Source: JANQRA01 sp035762545
GTDB taxonomy: Bacteria; Actinomycetota; Acidimicrobiia; Spongiisociales; ZC4RG35
DNA length: 64,000 nucleotides
Direction: 5' to 3'
Assembly (NCBI GenBank): GCA_035762545.1
Contig: DASTOM010000014.1
Span: 36,505 to 100,504 of the forward strand
The notes beneath the pieces were generated by a model that was not told the DNA's origin, made no database searches, and was given only the letters and a program-made list of their open reading frames with translations. How positions within the stretch are numbered: position 1 is the first letter of the stretch; every line of letters begins with the position of its first letter. Below, piece after piece: positions 41,143-49,882 of this stretch. The position numbers and the translations under genes are program-made.

Positions 41143-41748
41143 ATGCCCCGAATCCGCGCGGCTTCGATCGACGAGCACAAGGCACTAACTCGCGCCGCGT
41201 TGCTCGACTCTGCCTGGAGGCTGATCGCCGATGCCGGGAGTGCTGAAGTCCCCCTCGGTGAGATCGCTTTGGCCGCCGGGGTGGGCCGCACCACTTTCTA
41301 CGACTACTTCGACGATCGTGACGATGTCATCGCATCTCTCGTCGAGGAGAAGCTACCGGGAGTGATAGATGTCCTGATCGCCTCGGTGCCACCTGAGCTG
41401 GACACCAGCGAAAGACTGGCGCGCCTGGCATCGAGGACTGTCGAGTTCGTCGCGACCGATCCGGTATTCGGCGTCATCCTCCATCGTGAGGCGGGTCGTA
41501 TGGGGCTGGAGGCGCAACGACGGATCCGTCTCTCACACGCACAGTTGGCGACCGAGCTCGCCTCGATCTATCAGGAAGGTGTGGCCAAGGGTGTGTTCCG
41601 GGCCATGCCCGACTATCTGGCGGGTCGTCTGATCCAGGACACGATCATGTCAGCAGCGCGTGCCTTGATCGATGATGAGACCCGTCTCGATGAGGTCACA
41701 CGCGGAATCGAGGCTTTTCTTCTCGGTGGTCTCGGGAAAGGCCGTTAA
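41143..41748 (+). CDS. TetR family transcriptional regulator
   Basis: A 201-residue repressor-type protein. The helix-turn-helix lies at about residues 12-58 (LTRAALLDSAWRLIADAG, VPLGEIALAAGVGRTTFYDYFDDRDDVI). The C-terminal ligand domain is helical and not assignable to a ligand class. TAGCCT 6 bases before the ATG suggests leaderless expression. It ends 23 bases before ppk on the same strand, so it may be in the same transcript. Confidence 0.92.
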   Translation: MPRIRAASIDEHKALTRAALLDSAWRLIADAGSAEVPLGEIALAAGVGRTTFYDYFDDRDDVIASLVEEKLPGVIDVLIASVPPELDTSERLARLASRTVEFVATDPVFGVILHREAGRMGLEAQRRIRLSHAQLATELASIYQEGVAKGVFRAMPDYLAGRLIQDTIMSAARALIDDETRLDEVTRGIEAFLLGGLGKGR

Positions 41749-41771
41749 CCGACCGGTAATTGGAGCCGACG

Positions 41772-43838
41772 ATGATGGCTGACACGATGGATTCGATCTC
41801 CCCGGATACCTACATCAACCGCGAGCTGTCATGGCTCGATTTCAACCAACGCGTCTTCGCGTTGAGCGGTCGCGAGGACTTCCCTCTTCTGGAGAAGACC
41901 AAATTCCTCGCCATCTGGGCCGCCAACCTCGACGAGTTCTTCCAGGTTCGAGTCGCCGGTCTCAAAGAACAGGTCGCACACGGCTTGCGGTCTGCGACAC
42001 CCGACGGGTTGACCCCGGGTCAGCAACTCGCCTCGATCCGGGACGAGGTCGACGCCCAGTATCAGGAGATCTCGAAACGGTTCCTCTCCGAGATCGCTCC
42101 GGCTCTCGCCAAAGAGGGGATCGTGTTCAGTGACTACTCGACCCTCGACGACGAGGACCGTGAATTCCTCGACTATCAGTTCAACGAGTTGGTCTTCCCG
42201 GTCGTGACGCCGCTCGCGGTCGATCCGGCTCACCCGTTCCCCTACATCTCGAACCTGTCGCTCAACCTCGCGATCTTCGTGCGGAACCCGGAGACGACGC
42301 TGACCAGGTTCGCCCGGGTGAAGATCCCGCCTGTGCTCCCCAGATTCGTTGTGCTTCCTGACGGCGAGCGATTCGTGCCGCTGGAGCAGGTGATCGCCGC
42401 CCATCTCGACTCGCTGTTCCCCGGGATGGAGGTGTTGGGCCACCACGTCTTCCGTGTCACCCGAAATGCCGATTTCGAAGTGGAGGAGGACGAGGGGGGT
42501 GACCTCCTCATGACCATCGAGTCGGAGTTGACCCAGCGCCGGTTCGGGCGTGTTGTTCGCCTCGAGGTCCATCCGGACATGCCCGAGGAGGTCCTCGACC
42601 TGTTGATGAGGGAGATGGGCGCCACCGAAGACGACGTCTACCGGGTCGACGGGCCACTCGATCTCGCCGGTCTCTGGGGTGTATTCGAGCTGGATCGCCC
42701 CGAGCTCAAGTTCGACGTTTTCAGCGGGGTCGTGCCGCCACGGCTGATCCCGGGATCGTCCGACTTGGTCGATTTCTTCGAGGTGTTGCGACAGGGGGAC
42801 CTCTTCGCCCATCATCCCTACGACTCGTTCGCGGCGACCGTGGAGGCCTTCATCGCCCGCGCCGCCCGTGACCCCGATGTTCTCGCCATCAAGATGACGC
42901 TCTACCGGACCAACCGGGACAGCCAGATCATGCAGTCCCTCATCGACGCCGCCGAGCAGGGCAAACAGGTGGTGGCCATGGTGGAGTTGAAGGCCCGCTT
43001 CGACGAGGAGAGGAACATCCAGTGGGCCCAACGTCTCGAGGACGTCGGGGTTCATGTGATGTACGGCGTGGTGGGGTTGAAGACCCACACCAAGATCGCA
43101 CTCGTCATGAGGCGGGAGGGTGACCGTGTCGTTCGTTACGCCCACATCGGGACCGGGAACTACAACGAGACCACTGCCCGGATCTATGAAGACGTCGGTG
43201 TCTTCACGGCCGACCCCGACCTCGGCTCCGACCTGTCAGACCTGTTCAACTATCTGACCGGATACAGCCGACAGACGCGCTACCGCTCCCTGGCGGTCTC
43301 TCCGGGCGGCATCCGCAGCAAGATCATGGAACTCATCGAGCAGGAGGCGGCCCGTCACGACGGCCAGATCACCCTCAAGATGAACTCGCTCGTCGATGCG
43401 GGGATCATCGGAGCTCTCTACAAGGCATCTCAGGCAGGCGCTCGAGTAGACCTGTGCGTGCGGGGAATCTGCTGTCTCGTCCCCGGTGTTCCCGGTCTGT
43501 CGGAGAACATCTCCGTCCGGTCCGTCGTCGGCCGCTATCTGGAGCACTCCCGGATCTACAGATTTGGAGCCCGCGGCCGGGAGCGGGAGTACTTCTACGG
43601 CTCCGCGGACATGATGCCGAGGAACCTGGATCGACGAGTCGAGGCCCTCGCCCCCGTCCACGATCCGGATCTCCAGTTCCGGATGGACGAGATCCTCGAC
43701 GTGGTCTTCGCCGACGACACCCTTGCCTGGGAGCTCAAATCCGATCGGACCTGGGTGCCGGTGGAGGGCGACGCCGAGATCGACACCCACGTCGAGCTCC
43801 AGGCTCTGGCCATCGCACGCAGCTCCGCCCACCTCTAA
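41772..43838 (+). CDS. ppk1: Polyphosphate kinase
   Basis: PPK1 reversibly builds inorganic polyphosphate from ATP. The protein has 688 residues, as usual. The N domain opens INRELSWLDFNQRVFAL, and DPAHPFPYISNLSLNLA is typical. The catalytic part has HHPYDSFAATVEAFI, MTLYRTNRDSQIM and AMVELKARFDEERNI. The phosphorylated His is in TGNYNE-adjacent RYAHIGTG (about residue 457), and a second His is in KTHTKIAL (about 437). ATG 41772 is chosen because GGAG lies 6 bases before it. Its place before pstSCAB-phoU links it to phosphate homeostasis. Confidence 0.95.
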   Translation: MMADTMDSISPDTYINRELSWLDFNQRVFALSGREDFPLLEKTKFLAIWAANLDEFFQVRVAGLKEQVAHGLRSATPDGLTPGQQLASIRDEVDAQYQEISKRFLSEIAPALAKEGIVFSDYSTLDDEDREFLDYQFNELVFPVVTPLAVDPAHPFPYISNLSLNLAIFVRNPETTLTRFARVKIPPVLPRFVVLPDGERFVPLEQVIAAHLDSLFPGMEVLGHHVFRVTRNADFEVEEDEGGDLLMTIESELTQRRFGRVVRLEVHPDMPEEVLDLLMREMGATEDDVYRVDGPLDLAGLWGVFELDRPELKFDVFSGVVPPRLIPGSSDLVDFFEVLRQGDLFAHHPYDSFAATVEAFIARAARDPDVLAIKMTLYRTNRDSQIMQSLIDAAEQGKQVVAMVELKARFDEERNIQWAQRLEDVGVHVMYGVVGLKTHTKIALVMRREGDRVVRYAHIGTGNYNETTARIYEDVGVFTADPDLGSDLSDLFNYLTGYSRQTRYRSLAVSPGGIRSKIMELIEQEAARHDGQITLKMNSLVDAGIIGALYKASQAGARVDLCVRGICCLVPGVPGLSENISVRSVVGRYLEHSRIYRFGARGREREYFYGSADMMPRNLDRRVEALAPVHDPDLQFRMDEILDVVFADDTLAWELKSDRTWVPVEGDAEIDTHVELQALAIARSSAHL

Positions 43839-43858
43839 ACGCGGTTTGTCCGAGGTTT

Positions 43859-43893
43859 GGGCTGTAGGCGCCGCTGAGCGGTGCCTACAGCCC
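43859..43893 (+). terminator. Long hairpin after ppk
   Basis: GGGCTGTAGGC (43859-43869) pairs perfectly with GCCTACAGCCC (43883-43893). An inner CCGC/GCGG stem extends it. No T-run follows, so termination may be partial or Rho-aided. Confidence 0.6.
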
Positions 43894-43913
43894 TGGGTCG
43901 GGATGACTCAGAC

Positions 43914-43957
43914 GTTCACCTGTCGTTCACCTCGACATTGCCGTTGGGTTAACCCCG
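43914..43957 (+). promoter_or_regulatory. PHO box upstream of pstS
   Basis: Two 11-base direct repeats start with GTTCACC (43914-43924 and 43925-43935). Weaker units CATTGCCGTTG and GGTTAACCCCG continue the 11-base phase. This matches the GTTCACC-type PHO box bound by PhoP in Streptomyces. A TACCTT -10-like element follows at 43963-43968. Confidence 0.75.
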
Positions 43958-44036
43958 CTTCGTACCTTGCGTCTCGTCTTCAGGGATTTCAGATCCCGGG
44001 GAGGCATCCGAGACCCCGATTAGGAGCAAGGAAAGA

Positions 44037-45131
44037 ATGCAAGAGAAGTTCAGTCGGATACTCGCCTTGGTGGCGATCCTGGCGTTGGTGGTAGCCGCCT
44101 GTGGCGGTGACGACGGTGGCTCCGACACCACCGAAGGCGATACCGTCACGACAGCGGGTGAGACTGAAGAGCCGACGACCACCGAAATGACCGGGAACGG
44201 GGACGGTGACAGTGGTTCATTCGGTCTTCCAATCATCGATCCCCTCGACGTCGATCCCAGCGTTGACGTGCTCATCGCCGGATCGTCGACCGTATTCCCG
44301 CTGTCCACGGCCATCCTCTCCGTCTGGATCGACGAGGGTGGGCCGGAATACGCCATCGACTCGATCGGCTCCGGAGGTGGTCTCGAGCGGTTCTGCGTGG
44401 AAGGAGCGTCCGACATCGCCAATGCATCGCGCGCCATCGACGAAGAGGAGATCGCAGCATGCACCGAGACCTGGGGTGCTGAGCCCATCGAGGTCCGGGT
44501 AGGAAGCGATGCTCTCTCCCTCGTCATCAGCAATGGCAACTACTTCGCCAAGGAGCTGACCCTCGAAGAGATCGCCACTGCATTCTCACTGACGGATGCT
44601 GGAGCGACTTGGGCCGATGTGAACCCGGATTTCCCGGCACACCCCATCCAGTTGTTCAGCCCCGGTGCCGACTCAGGCACTTTCGACTACTTCAACGAAG
44701 TCGTCTTCGAGGAGGCCGATCCGCCTCCGATTCTCTCCTCCATCGCCGAGATCGTGGGTGAGGACGACAACCTGACGGTTCAAGGTGTCTCAGGTGACGG
44801 GTGCACCGAAGGTGACCTGAGCAGCACCTGTGCGATCGGATACTTCGGGTATGCCTTCTACCAGCAGAACGCAGATCAGTTGCAGGTGGTCAATGTGGAC
44901 GGGGTGGAGCCGAGCGCCGAAAGCGTCGACGACGGGTCATATCCCATCTCCCGTCCCTTGTACATGTACACCGCACCGGCGGTGATCGAAGCCAAGATCC
45001 AGGTGGCCGAGTTCATGGCCTACTACCTGGAGAACGTCGACGATGTCATCGATGAGGTCGGATACTTCCCGGCCCCCGAGGAAGCGCTTCAAGAAGCGGC
45101 AGACAACATCATCGCTGCGGCAGGTTGGTAG
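44037..45131 (+). CDS. pstS: Phosphate ABC transporter substrate-binding lipoprotein
   Basis: PstS binds phosphate outside the membrane. The protein has 364 residues. Its signal peptide ends at VVAAC (Cys about 22), followed by an acidic Thr/Gly/Asp linker to about residue 62. Phosphate-contacting stretches include AGSSTVFPLS, GSGGGLERFC, SRAIDEEE and the PGADSGTFDYF loop. AAGGAAAG before the ATG is the ribosome binding site. It is the first gene of pstSCAB-phoU, preceded by a PHO box and followed by a hairpin that may keep its mRNA more abundant. Confidence 0.93.
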   Translation: MQEKFSRILALVAILALVVAACGGDDGGSDTTEGDTVTTAGETEEPTTTEMTGNGDGDSGSFGLPIIDPLDVDPSVDVLIAGSSTVFPLSTAILSVWIDEGGPEYAIDSIGSGGGLERFCVEGASDIANASRAIDEEEIAACTETWGAEPIEVRVGSDALSLVISNGNYFAKELTLEEIATAFSLTDAGATWADVNPDFPAHPIQLFSPGADSGTFDYFNEVVFEEADPPPILSSIAEIVGEDDNLTVQGVSGDGCTEGDLSSTCAIGYFGYAFYQQNADQLQVVNVDGVEPSAESVDDGSYPISRPLYMYTAPAVIEAKIQVAEFMAYYLENVDDVIDEVGYFPAPEEALQEAADNIIAAAGW

Positions 45132-45163
45132 TCGGGATTCGAGATCTCCGCACTACCTCGGAC

Positions 45164-45198
45164 GGAACCCGGTCGTCTCCCATGGGTGGCCGGGTTCC
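45164..45198 (+). terminator. Hairpin between pstS and pstC
   Basis: GGAACCCGG (45164-45172) pairs with CCGGGTTCC (45190-45198) with a 17-base loop. It lies in the 97-base gap and probably gives partial termination or protects the pstS message. Confidence 0.55.
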
Positions 45199-45228
45199 AT
45201 CTATCACAGGTGAGATGTAGAGGAATGC

Positions 45229-46197
45229 ATGACAGTTGACGAGAAGGTGAACGGCGGGCCACCGCAGTCATTGAAGAAGAGCCCACGGCCCGGAGAGATG
45301 GCGATCCGCGGCTTTCTCTTCATTTGTGGCGCGATCTCGATTGCCGTCACCCTCGGGATCATCTACGAGCTGGGCAAAGAGTCGATCCTCTTCTTCGGCG
45401 ACGAACGGGTTTCGTTGGTCGACTTCCTGACCGACACCTTCTGGCAGCCCCAGGTCGGTCGATTCGGGATCTGGCCACTGATACTGGGCACCGTCATGAT
45501 CTCGGTCGTTGCCATGATCGTGGCCGTCCCCATCGGTCTCGCTGCCGCCGTCTACTTGTCCGAATATGCGACCAAACGCGTCCGCGGGTTCTTCAAACCG
45601 GTTCTCGAGGTGTTGGTGGGCATTCCGACCGTCGTGTACGGGTTCTTCGCCCTGACGTTCATGACTCCGCTGCTCCGTGGAGTCTTCGGCCAGAACGTCG
45701 TCGGGTTCTTCAACATCCTGTCAGCCGGCGTAGTAGTCGGAATCCTCATCGTCCCGCTGATCAGTTCCTTGTCAGAGGATGCTTTGAGCGCAGTGCCTGA
45801 CTCACTGCGACAGGCCGCTTATGCCCTGGGCGCGTCCAAGCTCGAGGTGTCTCTTCGCGTCGTCGTGCCGGCCGCGTTGTCCGGTATCGCCGCCGGGATC
45901 GTCGTTGCCATGTCCCGCGCCGTCGGTGAGACGATGGTTGTCACCCTGGCGGCCGGAGCGTCACCCCGAAACTTCACCTTCGGAGAGGACCCACTCTTTG
46001 GATACATCCTGAACCCCTTCCAAGGGGCGCAGGCGATGACCGGCTACATCGCAATCACCGCCAACGGCGACCTCTCTTACAACACGATCGACTACAACTC
46101 GATCTTCGCCATCGGGCTCACACTCTTCTTCATGACCCTCGGGCTCAACGCCCTCAGCCGACGTCTCGTCAATCGCTACCGCCAGGAGTACGAATGA
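45229..46197 (+). CDS. pstC: Phosphate ABC transporter permease PstC
   Basis: A membrane subunit of the high-affinity phosphate importer, 322 residues with about six transmembrane helices. Typical PstC stretches are GTVMISVVAMIVAVPIGLAAAVYLSEYA, VLVGIPTVVYGFFAL, and the cytoplasmic coupling loop SLRQAAYALGASKLEVSLRVVVPAALSGI. MSRAVGETMVVTLAAG near the C-terminus is also characteristic. AGAGGA lies upstream of the ATG. It overlaps pstA as ATGA. Confidence 0.95.
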   Translation: MTVDEKVNGGPPQSLKKSPRPGEMAIRGFLFICGAISIAVTLGIIYELGKESILFFGDERVSLVDFLTDTFWQPQVGRFGIWPLILGTVMISVVAMIVAVPIGLAAAVYLSEYATKRVRGFFKPVLEVLVGIPTVVYGFFALTFMTPLLRGVFGQNVVGFFNILSAGVVVGILIVPLISSLSEDALSAVPDSLRQAAYALGASKLEVSLRVVVPAALSGIAAGIVVAMSRAVGETMVVTLAAGASPRNFTFGEDPLFGYILNPFQGAQAMTGYIAITANGDLSYNTIDYNSIFAIGLTLFFMTLGLNALSRRLVNRYRQEYE

Positions 46198-47600
46198 GCG
46201 TTCAGGCTCCCGAGCGGCCACCTGTCGAGCACTTCCCGACGAACGATGAGTACACCAGGCACCTCGACAAGCGGAGCCGCCGCGCCTCGTGGTTCAGGAT
46301 CTTCTGTCTGGCAATGCTGGCAATCGCGGTACTCGCCCTCGCCACCCTTCTCTACACCATCATCAACGACTCGTTCGGGCAGGTGGCCATTGTCAACCAG
46401 AACCAACCGGAGGACCTGCTGGAAGCGCTCGGGTACGACCCTGAGACGACCGCACTCAACGAGATCACCTATGACGAGATGGTCGGTCTGCTCGAATCAA
46501 CGGTCTCGAGCGGAGTAGGCCGCCGTCTCGAAAGGGACCAGCGTTTCTACGAGGACCGTCTGGTGTTCGAGTCCGAAGAGGTGTGGGCGGAAATCTGCAC
46601 GTCTGACGAACCCCCCACTGGTTGCAGTCTCGGGCCCCGGGATCAGGCAAATGTCTACGCCTTGGTGCAGGAGAGGGTCGTTCAGCCTGACATCATCGCG
46701 GCCAACGAACTCGTGCCCTCGATACTGAGGCCCGAGGAGTTCGTCGCAGAGGTGGAGGGGGCGTTCGGAACCGGGCGGTTCCCCGACTACACGGTCGACC
46801 AGGTCGAGTTCGAGTGGCGTGCCTGGTTCAGCTGGTCTTTCGTGACCTCTCCCGCCAGCGCCACCCCCGAGATCGCCGGCATACGAACCGCAATTCTCGG
46901 GTCCGCATGGCTCGTACTGATCACGGTGCTCTTCGCCGTGCCGGTTGGGGTCGGCGCAGCGATCTATCTGGTCGAGTATGCGAGGCCAACCAGACTCAAC
47001 AGTTTCATCCAGACCAACATCAACAACCTGGCCGGCGTGCCCTCGATCGTCTACGGCATGCTTGGTCTGGCGGTCTTCGTGAGAGTCCTCGAACCGCTGA
47101 CCTCGGGAGACATCTTCACAGGTGGGGCGTCGCCGTCCGACAACGGACGGACGATCCTCGCTGCCGGATTGACGTTGGGCCTCCTCACATTGCCGGTCGT
47201 CATCATTTCGGCACAGGAGGCCCTGAAGGCTGTCCCTGATTCGCTGCGGCAGGCGGGAATGGCCCTGGGGGCGACCCGCTGGCAGACGGTACGTAGCCAG
47301 ATTCTCCCCGTGGCCATGCCAGGTGTTCTGACAGGGACCATCCTCGCCGTTGCCAGGGCTGTGGGCGAGACGGCGCCGCTGATCCTCGTGGGAGCTGCCA
47401 GCTTCATCACCGTCGATCCGAGTGGGCCGTTCTCCAAGTTCACCGCCCTACCCATACAGATCTTCCAGTGGACGTCGTTCCCTCAGGAGGAGTTCCGCCA
47501 TCTGGCCGCTGCGGCCAGCATCGCACTGCTGATCCTTCTGTTGACCTTGAATGCCGCCGCCGTGATACTTCGCAACCGGTTCTCCAGGAGGGTGGAATGA
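46194..47600 (+). CDS. pstA: Phosphate ABC transporter permease PstA with large extracytoplasmic insertion
   Basis: The second membrane subunit, 468 residues, against about 280-300 in typical PstA. TM1 covers about residues 33-59. A soluble, mostly acidic segment of about 160 residues (about 62-225) follows before the conserved part starts at IRTAILGSAWLVLITVLFAV. The rest is normal: NNLAGVPSIVYGMLGL, the coupling loop SLRQAGMALGATRWQTVRSQ and ARAVGETAPLILVGA. The insertion contains two Cys (ICTSDEPPTGCSLG) that could form a disulfide outside the cell. It overlaps pstC and pstB by 4 bases each. Confidence 0.92.
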   Translation: MSVQAPERPPVEHFPTNDEYTRHLDKRSRRASWFRIFCLAMLAIAVLALATLLYTIINDSFGQVAIVNQNQPEDLLEALGYDPETTALNEITYDEMVGLLESTVSSGVGRRLERDQRFYEDRLVFESEEVWAEICTSDEPPTGCSLGPRDQANVYALVQERVVQPDIIAANELVPSILRPEEFVAEVEGAFGTGRFPDYTVDQVEFEWRAWFSWSFVTSPASATPEIAGIRTAILGSAWLVLITVLFAVPVGVGAAIYLVEYARPTRLNSFIQTNINNLAGVPSIVYGMLGLAVFVRVLEPLTSGDIFTGGASPSDNGRTILAAGLTLGLLTLPVVIISAQEALKAVPDSLRQAGMALGATRWQTVRSQILPVAMPGVLTGTILAVARAVGETAPLILVGAASFITVDPSGPFSKFTALPIQIFQWTSFPQEEFRHLAAAASIALLILLLTLNAAAVILRNRFSRRVE

Positions 47601-48484
47601 CCAACGAGACAACGACAGAGGAGACGACCAACCCCGTGGCCGAGGAGACTGAAACACCTGCCGTCGTCCGGGAATCGTCGGAGACCGCCGACAGCCGACC
47701 CAAGAACCTCATCGAGACCCGGAACATGAATGTCTACTACGGGGACTTCCGGGCCGTCGCCGACGTGTCTCTCGACTTCGCCTCCAACGAGATCTCGGCG
47801 CTGATCGGTCCGTCAGGGTGTGGGAAATCGACCGTGCTCCGCTCGCTGAATCGGATGAACGACCTCGTGCCTTCCGCCCGGACGGAGGGAGAGGTGTTCT
47901 ATCACGGTGAGAACATCTATGCCGAAGGGGTCGATCCGGTCCGAGTCCGCCGCACGATTGGGATGGTGTTTCAGAAACCCAACCCCTTCCCGAAGTCCAT
48001 CTTCGACAACATTGCCTGGGGAGCGAAGATCAACGGTTTCAAGGGCTCGAAGTCCGACCTGCAGGATCTGGTGCAGGAGGCCCTCGAAGCAGCAGCACTT
48101 TGGGACGAAGTCAAGGACAAGCTCGCCGAGTCGGGCTACTCACTTTCCGGTGGGCAGCAGCAGCGTCTCTGCATCGCTCGAGCCATTGCAACGAAGCCGG
48201 ATGTGATCCTCATGGACGAGCCGTGCTCGGCCCTCGACCCAATCGCCACTTTGCGCATCGAGGAGCTGATGCTCGACCTCAAAGAGAGCTACTCGATCAT
48301 CATCGTGACCCACAACATGCAACAGGCGGCACGCGTGAGCGACAGGACCGCCTTCTTCAACGTCAAGCTCAACGACTCAGGCATGCGAACCGGGCGCTTG
48401 GTGGAGTACAGCCCGACGGACCAACTGTTCACCTCACCGCGTGAGAAGGACACCGAGGACTACATCACGGGTAGGTTCGGATGA
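47597..48484 (+). CDS. pstB: Phosphate ABC transporter ATP-binding protein
   Basis: The ATPase of the phosphate importer, 295 residues. The first 40 residues are an acidic Thr/Glu-rich extension not usual in PstB. The core follows with NMNVYYGDFRAVADVSLDF, Walker A GPSGCGKSTVLRSLNRMND near residue 75, FQKPNPFPKSIFDNIAWG, signature LSGGQQQRLCIARAI, Walker B ILMDEPCSALDP and switch His in IVTHNMQQAARVSD. It overlaps pstA and phoU by ATGA. Confidence 0.95.
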   Translation: MTNETTTEETTNPVAEETETPAVVRESSETADSRPKNLIETRNMNVYYGDFRAVADVSLDFASNEISALIGPSGCGKSTVLRSLNRMNDLVPSARTEGEVFYHGENIYAEGVDPVRVRRTIGMVFQKPNPFPKSIFDNIAWGAKINGFKGSKSDLQDLVQEALEAAALWDEVKDKLAESGYSLSGGQQQRLCIARAIATKPDVILMDEPCSALDPIATLRIEELMLDLKESYSIIIVTHNMQQAARVSDRTAFFNVKLNDSGMRTGRLVEYSPTDQLFTSPREKDTEDYITGRFG

Positions 48485-49185
48485 CAGACACCCAGGACAC
48501 CAACGTTCACTTCCACACAGAGCTCGAAGAGCTGGAGCGCAAGGTGCTGTCGATGGTCGACCGCGCCGAGCAGATGGTCGAGATGGCCGTGGAGGCCGTC
48601 ACCCGAGACGACGTCGGCCTGGCCGAACGGGTGATTGCCCTGGACAGCGACATCGATCAGACCTACCTCGAAGTCCACCAGGAGTGGACTTCTCTGATGG
48701 CCCGGCACCAGCCGCTCGGGTCGGATCTTCGTCGGATGACGATCCTCATTCAGCTCAACGTGACCTTCGAGCGGATGGGCGACCAATGCGTGAACATCGC
48801 CAAGATCGCCAGGTTCAACTCAGGGTTGCCACGTGTCGAGCGGATCTGTGAGCAGATCCGGGAGATGGGGGATCTGGTCCGGCCGATGATTCGGACCGCG
48901 ATCGAGGCCTACGTGCGAGGCGATGTCGACGAGGCTCGACTTCTCCCTGCGATGGACCATCCCGTGGACCGTCTCAACGCCAACATGTACAAAGAGACCG
49001 TCGCCGTAGGCGGGAATCCCGAGTTGTTGGAGTGGGCGACCAAGATGCTGATGGTGTCCCGGGCCCTGGAGCGGGTTGGTGACCAGGCGGTCGACTTCGC
49101 CGAACAGACCGCTTACCTGATCACAGGTGAGCGGGCAGAATTCGTCGAAGATGGCATGGCTGGATCGACCGATGACATCATTTGA
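48481..49185 (+). CDS. phoU: Phosphate transport regulator PhoU
   Basis: PhoU restrains the Pst transporter and the Pho kinase when phosphate is plentiful. It has 234 residues and is all-helical, with the two three-helix repeats of the family. Each carries an E/DxxxD-type metal pattern (ALDSDIDQTYLEVHQE near 60; HPVDRLNANMYKE near 160). ATILIQLNVTFERMGDQCVNIAK-like stretches (residues about 80-105) and RALERVGDQAVDFAEQ are characteristic. It overlaps pstB by ATGA and the response regulator gene by 14 bases. Confidence 0.94.
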   Translation: MTDTQDTNVHFHTELEELERKVLSMVDRAEQMVEMAVEAVTRDDVGLAERVIALDSDIDQTYLEVHQEWTSLMARHQPLGSDLRRMTILIQLNVTFERMGDQCVNIAKIARFNSGLPRVERICEQIREMGDLVRPMIRTAIEAYVRGDVDEARLLPAMDHPVDRLNANMYKETVAVGGNPELLEWATKMLMVSRALERVGDQAVDFAEQTAYLITGERAEFVEDGMAGSTDDII

Positions 49186-49882
49186 TCGAAGACCACATCG
49201 GATACTGATCGTCGAAGACGAGCCCGGGCTCGCAGAGTCGGTCCGCTACACCCTCGAATCCGAAGGCTTCGAGGTGATGTTGGCGGCGACCGGTGTCAAC
49301 GGTCTCGATGCCGCCCGCCACAGCGATCCCGATCTGATACTCCTCGACTTGATGCTGCCGGAGATGTCCGGACTCGACGTTTGTCGTCAGATCCGGATGT
49401 CTTCCGACGTGCCGATCATCATGCTCACGGCGAAGGACTCCGAGGCGGACAAGGTCACCGGTCTCGAACTCGGGGCGGACGATTACATGACCAAGCCGTT
49501 CTCGATGCGGGAGCTGATCGCACGGGTTCGAGCCCACCTGCGCCGCGTGGGGAAGACAGGTGTCTTGGCCGAGTCCAACGAAGTGCTGCGCGGAGGACCG
49601 ATCGAGCTCGATATCGATGCACACGTGACCCGAGTGGGAGGCGACGAGGTGGACCTCCGCCCCAAGGAGTTCGAGCTGCTCGAGTCCCTCATGAGACGGA
49701 AGAACCGCCTCGCGGCCCGGCACACACTCATCGACGAGGTCTGGGGCCCGTCCTACTTCGGAGACACCAAGACGCTCGACGTCCACATCAAGCGTCTCCG
49801 GGAGAAGCTCGAGGCCGACTCTTCGAAGCCGAAGCACATCGTCACTGTGAGGGGCCTCGGGTACAAGTTCGTAGATGAGTAG
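49172..49882 (+). CDS. Phosphate-type response regulator (PhoB/RegX3-like)
   Basis: A 236-residue OmpR-type regulator. The receiver domain is intact: acidic pocket VEDEPG near residue 15, acceptor Asp in ILLDLMLP near 57, Thr in MLTAKD and Lys in TKPFSMRELIAR. The winged helix begins near 130 and has LRPKEFELLESLMRR, LIDEVWGPSYFGDTKTLDVHIKRLREKL and VTVRGLGYKF. ATG 49172 lies inside phoU. Its position between phoU and a PhoR-like kinase, with a PHO box before pstS, makes control of this cluster likely. Confidence 0.92.
   Translation: MTSFDRRPHRILIVEDEPGLAESVRYTLESEGFEVMLAATGVNGLDAARHSDPDLILLDLMLPEMSGLDVCRQIRMSSDVPIIMLTAKDSEADKVTGLELGADDYMTKPFSMRELIARVRAHLRRVGKTGVLAESNEVLRGGPIELDIDAHVTRVGGDEVDLRPKEFELLESLMRRKNRLAARHTLIDEVWGPSYFGDTKTLDVHIKRLREKLEADSSKPKHIVTVRGLGYKFVDE

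Noticed and set aside
42000..43145. Antisense frames of several hundred codons within ppk
   Set aside because: High GC makes long antisense frames common here. The translated text has no recognisable motifs.
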